Shown in pieces: positions 9,789 through 20,839 of a DNA stretch of 64,000 bases. Position 1 is the stretch's first letter. Each line of letters starts with the position of its first letter. The stretch lies in contig CM030939.1 in NCBI GenBank assembly GCA_018136815.1, positions 4,829,419-4,893,418 of the forward strand, written 5' to 3'. Both the position numbers and the translations under genes were made by a program. Under the pieces are notes generated by a model, which saw only the letters and a program-made list of their open reading frames with translations, was not told the origin of the DNA and did not search any database. The DNA is from Isochrysis galbana (Eukaryota; Haptophyta; Isochrysidales; Isochrysidaceae).

Positions 9789-10239
9789 GGCTCAATGCGC
9801 TCGCCTCGGCGAACGGCCTCCATGAGGGCCTGAACTTCTGGCAGCGCTCGCCAGCGCTCGCCAGCGTCCCAGGGGCCGGCCTCATGGAGGTCGGGCCGTG
9901 TCGAATTATCGTATGCCTGCGGCGCGATGGGCGGGGATATGTCACTACCGGACTGTGCGACCCTCGAGATCGAGCGTGCGACCCACCAGGGACCTCCCAC
10001 ATCCCTCGCGAGGCGCTTGAGCTTGGGCTCCTCACCAGCTGGCAGCCATTGCGAGGCCGACAGCCGGCGATCGGCCGACGCGGAACCTCCGCGTTTCTTA
10101 TGGGGATTCGCCCGACATTCACTGCTTTGATTCCCTCACGCGCGCAATCCTCCCATTCTCCCAAAATAGACCTCCATGGGCCGGACAAGGCGGGGGAGTC
10201 ACTCACCGACGCCATGGATTTTCGTGGGGTAGAGGGGGT
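9789..10239. other. Region after the satellite, no gene
   Basis: Unique-looking sequence with a small CGCTCGCCAG duplication at about 9844-9863. An ORF runs through on each strand, but neither resembles a protein family. Confidence 0.35.
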
Positions 10240-10360
10240 TCGCGGGGGGGGGGGGGGGGAGGGGGGGCAGGTAAGGGGGGTCCCTGGGGAATCCTTGGAC
10301 ACCCAGGAGGGATGGAAAATAGTTGTTAAAAAGCGTGAGTGACCGGCCTAGCGGCTCGTT
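10240..10360 (+). repeat. Dispersed repeat shared with 58605-58720
   Basis: GGAATCCTTGGACACCCAGG, then GGAAATAG(T)TGTTAAAA and GAGTGACCGG, occur in the same order at both places after a G-run. Function unknown. Confidence 0.6.
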
Positions 10361-10487
10361 CCAAAAGAGGAAACGAGCTCCGCTACGACATACTATTAAT
10401 CCTTAATCCCCCATATGGGGACCCAAAAATGAAAAAGTGCCCCACATACTGACCCCATATCCATATGTATGTAGGACCAAACAGTAT

Positions 10488-10637
10488 TCCCCCCCGTCAG
10501 ACGTCAGAGGCTGCCCCTGCCAAAGGGCAGGGGCTGGGGTTGATTGTACGGGCCCACCCCGGGGGGTGTCCGCAATGGTGTGAGGGGTGAGTGAGGGGGG
10601 CGCGAGGCCCCATTGTCCCCCACTTATAAAAGTAGGT
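10488..10637 (-). repeat. 5' fragment of the hairpin-ATG retroposon
   Basis: Near-identical to 45665-45775: GCAGGGGCTGGGGTTGA, GTACGGGCCCACCCCGG, then TGTCCCCCACTTATAAAAGT. On the minus strand it starts with the ACTT-TTAT-AAGT hairpin and ATGGGGCC. Confidence 0.75.
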
Positions 10638-10728
10638 TGTGGTTCCATCCACTGAACAAGTTGGTTCCAACCTGAACAAGTTGGTTCCACCCACTGAACA
10701 AGTTGGTTCCAACCTGAACAAGAGTTGG
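10638..10728 (+). repeat. Short tandem repeat
   Basis: Alternating units of GGTTCCA(A/C)C(C/T) and TGAACAAGTT, about two copies of a 40-base unit. Confidence 0.8.
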
Positions 10729-10734
10729 CTAAGG

Positions 10735-10925
10735 GTAAAAATAAAAATCAAATCCTCGATATTCGAGACGAAAATCGGCGAACCCGAACTTGAGCCCAAG
10801 GAGAATCCGAATCAGCTCGCCTTGAGCGACCACGACGGAAGTAGGAGACAGTACGTAACGAAGAATGCTCGTGCACATGCCGAAGTATTCATGACCAAAG
10901 GTCTGAATACAACAACGGGATGGGA
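10735..10925 (-). repeat. SINE-like dispersed repeat, copy 2
   Basis: Inverted copy of 3615-3800, roughly four bases in five identical. It extends to the TTGTTGTATTCAG start, which here ends at about 10917. Confidence 0.6.
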
Positions 10926-12436
10926 TGGGGCCCTCTAGACAGAGACAGCATCCCGCCCCGTACGCCCAGCCGCACTCTGCCGCACCACCTCACTGCCAAC
11001 TGCCAACCACACGCAACGCGCGCAGACGTACGAAGCTGCACACACACACCCCACGAAGCCGCACGCAGATACACGAAGATACACGCAGATCCACGAAGGC
11101 ACACCCTGGCACACAGGCACACGTAGGCCATAGCCATAGCCCCCGAGCCCCCCCCCCCTTTTCCTTTTCGGTATCCCACGAGAGTCATTGCCCCGAGGCG
11201 CGGGTGGGGATCCCTCTCGTTTCTCTGTGCAGCCCCTAGGCCCCCCTTCCTCGTTTCTTACCTTACCCCCCCCGCCCCGTTCATTTCCTTGCGCCTTGCG
11301 TGTTCCCGCGCCCCTCTCCCATTTGCCTGCAATTTGCCTTACCCTTTCCCGCCACGCCTTCCGTCCCGAGGTCCGACGCCTGTGACCCCCTGCCTTGTGA
11401 TCCTTCCGCGTGCTATGCCCCTCGTTGTGCTGAGCCCCCGAGCGCCCCGCCTGGCCCCACCCCGCTTCCTGTCCGTACCCACGGCCCGCGCTCGACGTCC
11501 CCTGGTCCCTCCGCCCATATCCATATCCGCACAATGGACAATGGCTGGTAAAGATAAAGATCCACGGCCCCATCCCCACTACTGCCAAAGATCCTCATTC
11601 CTGCTAGCTCTCACGGCCGAGAACCACAGCTGCCATATTTTTATACCAAAATGAGGGGGTGGGTGTAAAAAAAAACTTGCGACCGTAGTCTGCGCACGCC
11701 TTCTGGGGGGCAAGGGCCGGGGGAGTCGTGGGGGTGTCGAACGCTTGTGTGAAAGTAATCGATCCAGGGTCGCGGGCGCGGCGAGAATTTGACAAGGTTC
11801 TTCTTCTTCTTCTCCGATTTTCATCGTAGACACTCTTCACCATGAGCCATGCAGAAGGTATCATCCCCATTGCCATCTCATCGCCATGACGTGCTCCACG
11901 GCCTCTACCTACACCTACATGGCACCACACACTATCCCAGCCCTCATCCATTCCTCGAGGCCCGACTCTAAGCGCTTATGAGCGCGAGCAAGAGCCAGAA
12001 ATGAAGGCAGCTGAAGCGCGTGGTGCGAGAACAAAAGCGGTACGTACACGAGGCCCTATGTGAACACATGTTGAGCTGGAAGAGCGGTGCCTGAGCGTGC
12101 TCAAGGCGAACATGAGGACACCAAATCTTGCGAACGGGATGTAGATGAAGCTCACGCACACGTATTGAGTGGTGCACCTCTCCGCCGCATGATCGAGCGG
12201 GCACACGCACGATGGAGACGCGAATCATAGCCATGAAGTATACAGGAGCATGTGTCGATCCTCGAATGGACATCATAAGGAGTTCGAGGCTTAAGTAGTG
12301 CTCGTTGCCGCAGGGTAGCAAGGGGCGCAAAGGAAAACGTGGGGTGTGCCTCCGCGTTATCAAAAGCTTCAAACTGGCGAGCGTTGGAATTCCCCGATTT
12401 CGTAAGAGGTGGTGAGAGCAAGATGTCAGATCATGG
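10926..12436. other. Long region without a supportable gene
   Basis: Pyrimidine-rich (10940-11560), with CACACG repeats at 11040-11120. At 11960-12430 the minus strand has several short hydrophobic frames that might be decayed exons of a membrane protein linked to the ORF at 12437-13174. I could not find joins that support this. Confidence 0.35.
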
Positions 12437-13174
12437 TCAACGTGATTTCTGTTGTTTGGGGCTGTGGGCTGAGGCATCTTCGCCCGTGGCGACTGCGAGA
12501 CCAACTTCTTGGACTGCTCGCGTCTCTGTGAGAGCAGTAGTAAGGGTGGTGGAGGTACTTATAGATGGGACCGGCGAGGCGTCGCCAACCGTTGCCATGG
12601 AGGGTGAGGACCGACCGGTTGAGTTTGCCTCCTGCCGAGCAGCCGCCTTGCGCTTCAGATTTCTCAGCTGGACGACGGAGTCCCAGGTCTCAAACCAGCA
12701 CCAATGGCAGACGCCCGGCTTGGCAGTCGAGTTCCCACATGTGCTGCATGCGCGACTCGAGCGTGACATTGAGGCGTCGGCATCTGAAGTCGTGGTAGAT
12801 GGTTGGCCATTCACTCGGAGACTCTTGCTGCGCTCAGCGCTAGTGTTACTGGCCGTCTCCGCGGCGGAATTTCTGGCGTGCGTTGCGAGCTGGTCCTTGT
12901 CGTTCATCTTGCGCACTGCTTCTTTATCGGCCGCTTTGCCCGGCAAGGGTCCGTCACGCAAGGCCTGGGGGCGCACTGGCTGAGCGCCAGGTGTGCACTT
13001 GCCATAGGTGGAGCGGACAGTGGCGGTCTCGCACCCAGCCCAGTGGAAGAAGGGGCCAAAGTGGGAAGGGTGGTGGAGGAGGCGCGACGGCTGCTCACGT
13101 AGGTAGGACGAGTTCACCCCCGTGATCGCCTGGCTCGTCGCACGCAAGACGCCGCGGTCGGTAGGCTCGAGCAT
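12437..13174 (-). CDS. Hypothetical protein with Cys-x2-Cys zinc-ribbon-like motif
   Basis: A 245-residue frame. The middle carries CSTCGNSTAKPGVCHWCW, four cysteines in two Cys-x2-Cys pairs, which could bind zinc, followed by basic RNLKRKAAARQ. The rest is Ser/Thr/Ala-rich and probably disordered. No family is recognised. The gene may have introns and may extend into 11960-12430. Upstream (13180-13500) is pyrimidine-rich, as before several other genes here. Confidence 0.4.
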   Translation of the reverse strand: MLEPTDRGVLRATSQAITGVNSSYLREQPSRLLHHPSHFGPFFHWAGCETATVRSTYGKCTPGAQPVRPQALRDGPLPGKAADKEAVRKMNDKDQLATHARNSAAETASNTSAERSKSLRVNGQPSTTTSDADASMSRSSRACSTCGNSTAKPGVCHWCWFETWDSVVQLRNLKRKAAARQEANSTGRSSPSMATVGDASPVPSISTSTTLTTALTETRAVQEVGLAVATGEDASAHSPKQQKSR

Positions 13175-14724
13175 GGCGCGGCCACTGGCCCTCTTCCTCT
13201 CTCCCGCCGCGCGCCTTCTCGACTCTCTCTCTCTCTCTCCCTCTCCTTGCCTCCTTTTTCTCTTCTCTCTCTCTCTCTCAACTTCTCCCCTGCGGTGTCT
13301 TCATGGGATCTCCCTGCGTTCTAACCGCCTCCTCCCCCCCGCCACCGGGTGCCCCCCCTTCCCCTTCCCCTTCCCCCCTCCCCCCCACCCCCCCCGCCGC
13401 CGCCGTCGGGACCCTAAGACAAATCTCCCCCTCTCTCCCCCGGCGCACTCATATCTCTCTGCTTCCTCGTTCGTCCCTCTTCTCTCACGGTTAGACGCGA
13501 TGTGCCACCGAAAGACACCGTACTAACGACAATAAGGTCACACGGCGGGGGGGGGGAAGAAGCGGATTGCGAGAGAGAGAGAGAGAGAGAGGCCCTCCCG
13601 CCCCCTTCTTTGAAGAGAAAGAGGCCGAATTCAATTGGATTGAAGGGGGATCTCAGATCTCAGCTACTCTCTCCCTCGGAGCTGGCACGCAGAAGAACGA
13701 GAGGCAAGAGAGGAGGAGAGGGGGGGGGGTGCGGGAGGAGACATAGAAGAAGGGCAGACAATATTCTCCAAACAAGGCCGTCGGCATCGCGACGCACCGC
13801 GGTCGAATGCGCCGCCGTGACGATGGGGAAGAAGGTGAGAGAGAATCAGAAGCAGCCCCTAGTTTCCACATATAGACTGCATAGCTGTCTCCCCCATGGA
13901 CTGTTTGTATACAAAAGAAGCTGGCGCACTCTTCTCAGAGGGGGGGGGAGACCGACGGCGCGCTTCTCTTCTCAATCTGCACCCGATCCAGAAGAACTGC
14001 CGACGGCGTGCCGACGGGGAGACGGTAGTCAGGCGGACACTATCCGCGAGTTGGGACATCGCAGGGCAGCGGCCCATTCCCCCCCCCCCCCCCCCCCCCC
14101 CCCCTTCGGGCCCCCACTCCTTTCCCCCGTCGATCGCGCTCTTGCCCGTCCCTCATCGCCCCCGCCCCCGCCCTCGCCGCGAGACTGCTGCAGGAGCTCA
14201 GTGGGACAACTACGTACTACACTCCAGATCCAGTTCGGCAACGTTTAAATAAACAAACAGATTCGGGAATGAACGGCGCTGTTGTCGCTGCTCTCTGCTT
14301 TGGGGTTCTGGGACTCCTCTTGTCCCTCGCTCATCCCTGGTCCTGGCCCCGTTTCACATATTGGAGCAGACTTCTAGTAGAATAATGTGCGGATGGCATT
14401 TCAAGAAGGAAACACAGCACACACCCGACAGCCGGGCACAGGAGGTCTCCATGTAATGGCCAAACACAGACACAACAACAACGCAAAAACAGCCTGTATG
14501 TTTTTGGTAATCGTAGAAACGAGTAGGAGCACAAACGCAGACGAAAATGCCGAACACATGTATCATGTAGGGGCCCATGTATAGGCCTAGGCGAAAGAAA
14601 AAGAGCATCTGAAGAGTCTGGGCTACTCACCTACTAGGTCTAGGTTTCCCTGTCACGGCTACTACGCTACTACTACGGCACCGCCCTTATCTCCCCTCCC
14701 TCCACCACCTACCACCTCCCTTCC
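13175..14724. other. Low-complexity spacer, no gene
   Basis: Contains CT and CCCC runs (13200-13480), a GAGA run at 13573, a poly-C run at 14081-14105 and AT-richer sequence at 14330-14600. ORFs crossing it are made of simple repeats. Confidence 0.45.
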
Positions 14725-14883
14725 TCCCTTTCCCTTTTCCTCGGTCGGCTTGCCGCTGCTGGCGTTCGCGTATCGTTCCACCCATCGTAGTGCTTTCCGT
14801 AGGTCGATGTAGCTGGGCGCCAGCACTTGCGTTTCGTCGGCGAATTGGCTGATGTTGAGTTCGGCTCCGTTAATAATGATACC
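14725..14883 (-). mobile_element. LINE reverse-transcriptase fragment (second half)
   Basis: On the minus strand this reads DGIIINGAELNISQFADET, then LRKALRWVERYANASSGKPTEE. It aligns with the same part of the LINE at 56105 (GINLNGYDLKISQFADDT...). The catalytic FADD box reads FADE. It is cut on its 5' side by the CCTAGATG transposon end. Confidence 0.75.
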
Positions 14884-15003
14884 GTCCTAGATGTTAAACA
14901 CGGTGGGTCAGGTCTAGTACTAGTAACACACCACAAAAACAGCTGTTTTTGGCTTTTTTCTTTTTTGGAAACACGGTGAAACACAGTACCGAAAACAGCG
15001 GGT
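14884..15003 (+). mobile_element. End of a CCTAGATG-type transposon (AAACACGGT variant)
   Basis: Begins CCTAGATGTTAAACACGG and contains repeated AAACACGGT, AAACACAGT and AAAACAGC motifs plus CTGTTTTTGGC. It matches the layout of the ends at 16565 and 55992. Only one end is recognisable; the flanking 8 bases (GATACCGT) have no partner in the window. Confidence 0.6.
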
Positions 15004-15735
15004 CATGCCCAATGAACAAACGTGACAGCGAGGCCTTAGAAGGGAGGATAACGATGCAGGAAGTAACGGACGCCATCACACAAATAGGCAGCGGCAAAAG
15101 CGCGGGACCGGACGCGCTACCGGCGGAGTTCTATAAAAGCTTCACAGACCTAGTAAAACACGACTTCCTAAGGATGCTAAACCTAGCACTCGAGCAGGGG
15201 CACCTAAATGTATCCATGGGGGAAGGAGACATAATACTTCTATACAAAAAGGGGGACACGCGAGACCCTAGAAACTATAGACCTATCACGCTCCTACAAA
15301 GCGACTACAAGATATTAGCCAAAGAAAGTGCTTACGAATAGATTAAAAAAAGTAATCGGGAATATGATCTCGAAGGACCAACTAGGCTTCGTCCCGCAAT
15401 GGTTAATTGGCGAAGCCACCCACCTGTTACAGCTGACGAACGCATACCTGGACGAAACGGGAGAGCCAGGACTCCTCCTTGCGCTCGACTGGGAAAAGGC
15501 CTTCGACAGAGTCAATTGGGAGTTCTACCACTTGGTCCTCGAAAAGCTAAAGTTCGGAGGGAACTTCAGGAGATATGCGAAGGCCCTCACGAATTCCGAG
15601 GCCAAACCTATCCGATACATCAAAGCGAACGGGGGAAGAAGCTTTCCGTTCAACGTAGCGAGCGGCGTCCCTCAAGGATGCCCGCTCTCTCCATTGGCCT
15701 TCCTCCTGACGGCGGAAGCCCTCACCACAGCAGCC
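15004..15735 (+). mobile_element. LINE reverse-transcriptase fragment (first half), L1/Tx1-like
   Basis: Two frames carry the early RT motifs: GKSAGPDALPAEF, LLYKKGD, RNYRPITLLQSDYKILAK; then LGFVPQWLIGEATH, LLLALDWEKAFDRVNWEF and GVPQGCPLSPLAFLL. A one-frame shift lies near 15330 between the K-I-L-A-K block and LTNRLKKVIGN. The copy stops just before the FADD region, which is found in opposite orientation at 14725-14883. Confidence 0.85.
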
Positions 15736-16565
15736 GATTCATCCACCTGCCTCACTGCCTCCTTCTGCTTCTTCTTCTCAGTCTTCTCCCCCTCGCTTCG
15801 GCGCACCTTGTCGACGAGGGCGAGGAAGGGGGGGCCTGTGGAAGGGCACTGGGCTGACATGTTGCGACCCAAGACATGGTCGACAACACGCGTGGCCCCG
15901 CCGCGGCGGCTCACGCCGCAACCAAGGCACTGCCACTGCGGGTTCCTCATGTCATCCTCATCAATGAGGACGACGCAATCCCACGCAGGGTGTGTGCGCT
16001 TGGCAACGGCGGAGCGCTTACGCCCTTGCAACAAGGGCTGGCTCAGGTCAGTGGGGCGGGTGGGGAGGAAGCAGAAGAGGCTGTTCCCTGCCCCACTTGG
16101 CTCTTGGCTCGCGCCCTCGCGCCACCACCTCTTCGTCCTCCTCCTCCTCTGCTCCTCTGCAGCTCGGCGGCCGCGCTGCGCTCCATCGAGAAGCGCCGCC
16201 CACTGCATCGGCGCCGCTGTGCATGCCGCAGCCGCCTCCTCGCCGTCCGTTCCGCGGGCGCTCACGATCTCCAGCGCCGCCAAGCTGCGCCATGGATGGA
16301 TCGAGAGGCTCGGTTGGGATTGGGGTTGGGCTGCATGGCTTTGGCAGAGGGGGGGGGGGGGGGTTGGCGGCGCGCGCTCGTAGTTGGCAAGTGGCAACGG
16401 GCGGCGAGTCGCGAGAGAGATATGGAGAAGAGGAAACAGAAAAAGAGAAAAGGAAAAAAAACCCTACTGCTACTGTACTTGGGGACTGTATTTCACTGTA
16501 TTTGTACGAAATACAGACTGTATTTACTGTATTTGCACTCTCCCCCACTGTATTTCCCATCTAGG
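15736..16565 (-). mobile_element. CCTAGATG-type transposon end with BED-zinc-finger transposase exon
   Basis: The element end on the minus strand starts at 16565 with CCTAGATGGGAAATACAG, followed by five or more AAATACAGT iterons. Downstream, a frame at 16397-15672 contains WQCLGCGVSRRGGATR, then VVDHVLGRN and AQCPSTG. This is the Cys-x2-Cys...Gly-Gly-x-x-Arg...His...Cys pattern of BED fingers at the start of hAT-type transposases. The frame is cut at about 15736 by the LINE fragment, so the catalytic part is absent. It links the CCTAGATG ends and the 28124 MITE to a hAT-like family. Confidence 0.7.
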
Positions 16566-16811
16566 GCGCCGAACCGCCCTCTCGTTCGCACGGGAAGGCG
16601 ACCGCCCCGAGACGCAGTGTTCGCCCGACGCCCGACGCCCGACCACCGCGAGCGAAACATGCACGCACGCACGCACCGACCCAGGAAAACGACCGCGCGA
16701 CTATTTTTTTAAAAGAGTGACTTGTACGTCCACCCCCGTCCGTCCGCTCTCTTGTTTGTAGACTGCGCTGCCTCCCCCTCTGTGATGGGTTGGTTTGGTT
16801 GGCGTGGTCTT

Positions 16812-16872
16812 TAGCTTCTGAGGGGGAGGGGGAGGGGGAGGGGAGAGGGAGGGAGGGAGGGAGGGGGGAGGG

Positions 16873-16903
<31 letters not shown>

Positions 16904-16958
16904 GAGGGAGAGAGGGAGGGAGGGAGGGAGGGGAAGAGAGAGAGAGAAGAGAGAGAGA

Positions 16959-17038
<80 letters not shown>

Positions 17039-17044
17039 GAGAGG

Positions 17045-17077
<33 letters not shown>

Positions 17078-17088
17078 GGGGAGGGGGG

Positions 17089-17136
<48 letters not shown>
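16812..17136 (+). repeat. GA simple repeat upstream of the glycosidase gene
   Basis: More than 300 bases of GAGA/GGGA ending about 25 bases before the ATG at 17159. It may be transcribed leader or promoter DNA. Confidence 0.9.
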
Positions 17137-17138
<2 letters not shown>

Positions 17139-17158
17139 GGGCTCTCGCCTCTTGGCGG

Positions 17159-20100
17159 ATGGCCGTCCGCGCGGCGCCGCGCCCTCCGCCGACTCTCGCA
17201 TCGCGGCTGCTCCTGCTCCTGCTCCTACTGTGCGCGGTGGACTCGGGGAGTGTAGGACTGCCAGGGGGAAGAATCCGCCTCCAGCCGGGCCCGCGCCACG
17301 GCGACACCTCGCTTCTCATCGATGGCCAGCTCTGGCTGCCTGCCGGCCAGCCGACCGCTTTCATCGCTCGCGGCACCACCTTCTGCGCCGGTTGCGCACC
17401 GCCGCACGCGCTCGTGCTGCGCGGCACGAGGGAGAGCGAAGGGAGCGACGCTCTCGGGCCCTTCCAGCGCATTGCCTGGTCGTGGGCCGCTGGTGGCACC
17501 GAGCTCCAGTTTGAGACGGCTGCGAGGGTCTACAGGGAAGCCGTCATCTATGAGCAGCACTGGCTAGACGAGACGACGGGCGTCCATGCCGAGTCTAGGG
17601 ATTCGCTCGCCTCCACATTCCCTTCCTTTTCACTCCCTGCCTATGGCGCGGCGGTACCTTCGCTCGCCTACCTGCAGTATGGCACCGACATGGCCGGTGC
17701 CGACTATCACACCGGTGTGTGGAATGCTTCCGCTGATGGCGTTGGGCGTGGGATTGCCGGCAGCGCCCCGCTCGTTATCTTCACGACCGATCTCAGCACG
17801 TCAGTTGTGATCTCCTCCTTCCATAATTTCATGGCAGCGTCCCAGGACTTTTTCCGATCCGTGGGTGCGGCACCAGGGCATTTGTCTTATGGGCTCATGG
17901 GCGGTGTGCGTTTGGTGGAGGCCGCATACTCGCTCGAGTTCATCGTTTCGGTACGTGGTGGCAATTCTCGACCCGTGCCCCCGCTGCAACGAGCGTGTAG
18001 CCTCTTCGAGCACTGAAAACACTCACCCTGGCCGTTGAATGCCCCTGAGCCTTTCAGCATCGTGGACGCCCGCTACAGGTAGGGGCAGGAGTGTCAGATG
18101 CAATGCTGCGATGGGGAGATTATCTGCTTCACGCATACGGCAAGCGCCGCGACGCCGCCTGGGATCGCGACTTCACCCTGCGCTACCTTGGCTATTCGAC
18201 AGACAACGGAGCGTTCTGTACGCTAGACATTCCTACCCATGCATCATTTGCCATTTCACGGAGCCTTGCGTGGTCGACATGGCCAAAGAGCGAGTGCGGC
18301 TGCTCGACTTCCTTCCCTCGGGAGCCTTGCTTGTGCCACATCTGTCCACCTGTTCTCACAATCGCCGTGTCCGCCAGACTACTACAACACTGGCGGATAC
18401 AAGGACTATGAGACGGCCATTCTAGGCGTTGCCCAGTACAGCAAGACAGCAGGCCTACCCTATCGCTACTGGCTCGCCGACTCGTGGTGGTACGCCCTCC
18501 CTTTTTTGGTTAGGTTGGGGCCAACGTGACTACCTGCACGATCACAAGCCCCATCCGGTGTGAGGGGTCAGAACCGCTGTTGTGCAGAACTGCTGCTTAC
18601 CGCTCTTTTGATTTTCATGCCGCCAAGGTACTATCAAGCGGATGTCGGTAAAGGCGTGACAAATTGGACCGCACGCCCGGAGGTCTTCCCTCGAGGCTTA
18701 CAATACATCTACGAACGGACGGGCTGGTTGGTCATGGCCCATAACAGGTGTGCGTTGTTATTTTCAGCCGCTGAAGCACTTGCGACATGCTGGGTCGGAC
18801 GGACAAAGCTGTTATTCTATGGCCATAGTGGCACCTGGCTGAGAAAGGGCGTTGTTGACAGGCTTGTTGGTTGCACTGCGGCTTGGTTGCCTCAGATACT
18901 GGTCTGCCACAACGCCCTATGCCAAGCAAAATGGCGGCAAGTGGGACTTCCTCATTGACAACTCAACATCGCCGGCTGGCGAGCTGGGCAAGCTCGCACT
19001 TCCTGTTGAGCAAGCCTTCTGGGACGAGCTCTTGCTGAACGCTCGCAGGTAGGTGCAGCTGTGCAAGATTGAGGATACGATTAGCGGATTGGCCTTCACT
19101 CCTGTGAGCGGCGGGATCGGGGGGTGTTTGGGGAAGGGGAGGGGGGAAGTGCAGGCGGTGTACATAGCTCGCATTCCCCAGCCATGACGTTCGACCGCTC
19201 TTTGCATGAACTCTTTCGCGCCCAATGCACATAATCAGGTGGGGCTTGGCTGTGTACGAGCAAGACTGGCTCAATCGCGAAACCGAGATCTTCCCGCCTC
19301 TCACCGAGTCGGCAACGCTCGGCCGGAAGTGGTTGACGCAAATGGGCCGCGCCGCCGAACGTGCCGGGCTTTCAATCCAGTGCGTCGGCCACTCCTTCGC
19401 TCGTTTAACGTTGTGCGGTGCTTCTCGAAACCCGTCTCCTCTCACCACAAGCCTTGCGTGTCTTGATGCTCCCACAAAGACAGTTCCGTGCATGTCGCTC
19501 CTAGCTGCCTTTGGCCACTTATCTGCCCAGGTACTGCATGTCATTTGCGCGCCACCTCATGCAGTCCGTTGAGATCCCTGCAGTCACTCAGGTACGATCG
19601 CTTTTCAATTTGATCAGCCGCGTCTCCCATGTTTGGCTCTTGCGATCCTTCTTGTCGGCGACGCGTACGCGCCCTCCTCCCCACCTTGTGCAGGCACGCG
19701 CCTCCGGCGACTACCAGCCAGGAATGGACCAGTGGCACCCACTCGGCACCACCGCCATATTCACCCACGCGCTTGGCGTGGCTGCCTCAAAGGATAGTTT
19801 CTGGTCCACAGACTACCAACCTGGTCATCCGCACTATCATCATGGGGCGACGCACGAGCCCCACAGCCGGCTGCAGTCCGTAGTGCTAACTCTGACCAAA
19901 GGGCCCGTCGCTCCGTCCGACGGTGTACATTGCTCCGACGCCAAGCTCATCATGCGCTCCGCCACTGCCGACGGCACCTTGTTGCAGCCATCGACTCCCG
20001 CTAAAAAGCTTGACCGCGCCATCCTCGCCGCCGCCTTGGGAGGACCCGCTGCTGCAGCCGCTGGGCTACCAGATGGGGAAGTGTGGATCGCACCCTCGGT

Positions 20101-20839
20101 CATCTCCGGTCGCCGCTTTGTCACGGTCTTCACCGCGCGGCTCAAGTCTGCGTATGCACTATCGCCCGCCGAGATGGGGTACGACGATGAGCAGGCGGCC
20201 TCCGGTCTTGTCGCCTTAGAGGCGAACGCGACGAGAGTGATCACGATCGGAGAGGCCGCCGAGCACGCGGAGGGTGGCACGTCGTCCGGCCCACACGCCC
20301 ACAGGATGGGCGCGCACATCGACTATGCAACTCGTATGCTCTTCACGGCACCCTCAAGCAATGGTGCATCCTTTATGGCTCCAACTCGAGCCATTCGGGC
20401 AGCTGCCCTGTTTCTTGCAGCGTGCGATCTACTGGACTTCCAACTACATACTGTCGCACCGCGCGAGCCGGGCTCCGGCTGGGCGTTGTTGGGCGAAGTT
20501 GAGCAAAAATGGGTCGCTGTCTCACCTGCACGATTCATCGACATCTCATCTACTGGGCCGATGGGCGGCGCCGCCACCGGCCTGCGCGTCACTCTTCGAG
20601 GCGCGCCCGGAGAGGTGGTACACCTACGACTCGCTCCTCCAGAGGGTGATATTTGCCATTGTAGCAGCACCACACCACACTCACCACCAAGTGGTGACGC
20701 TGATACGGAAGGATCACACCTTGGATCAGCCGCGGTCCCTTGCGATTGTACTGTCACGTGCAAGGTGTCCGAGTCTGGGAGCATCGCCGTTGCGGCCCCA
20801 TACGCGGAAGCGCCTACCATTCGTTGCTTAGAAGCGTAG
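17159..20839 (+). CDS. Secreted glycoside-hydrolase-like protein, eight exons, 887 aa
   Basis: Exons: 17159-17950, 18079-18217, 18378-18489, 18628-18747, 18896-19048, 19239-19379, 19531-19591, 19694-20839. All introns are GT-AG and the total is exactly divisible by three. An ER signal peptide (LLLLLLLLCAVDSGS) opens the protein. A beta-rich N-terminal part is followed by a barrel-like core. LGYSTDNGAFYYY spans the exon 2/3 join and recalls the GYWTDNGAYYYY strand of GH31/GH36-clan enzymes. Then come YRYWLADSWWYYQ, GGKWDFLIDNST, VYEQDWLN and DYQPGMDQWHPLG. Asp/Glu residues in these strands are candidate catalytic groups. The C-terminal third is beta-rich, and GAAIHID-type Asn sites are few. 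Substrate and exact GH family are unknown; assignment rests on motif resemblance. The ATG at 17159 is chosen because it directly precedes the signal peptide. Confidence 0.78.

Noticed and set aside
8719-9825. 368-residue ORF through the satellite
   Set aside because: The repeat period is a multiple of three and several frames on both strands stay open, so openness is not evidence of a protein.
9655-10302. 215-residue frame after the satellite
   Set aside because: It starts in a dispersed repeat and ends in the satellite, with no domain-like sequence between.
14884-16565. One complete transposon bounded by the two CCTAGATG ends
   Set aside because: The 8 bases outside the two ends (GATACCGT and GCGCCGAA) do not match, and the iterons are of different types.
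16561-17499. Ser/Leu-repeat ORFs opposite the GA tract
   Set aside because: They are translations of a GA/CT simple repeat overlapping the real signal-peptide exon at 17159.
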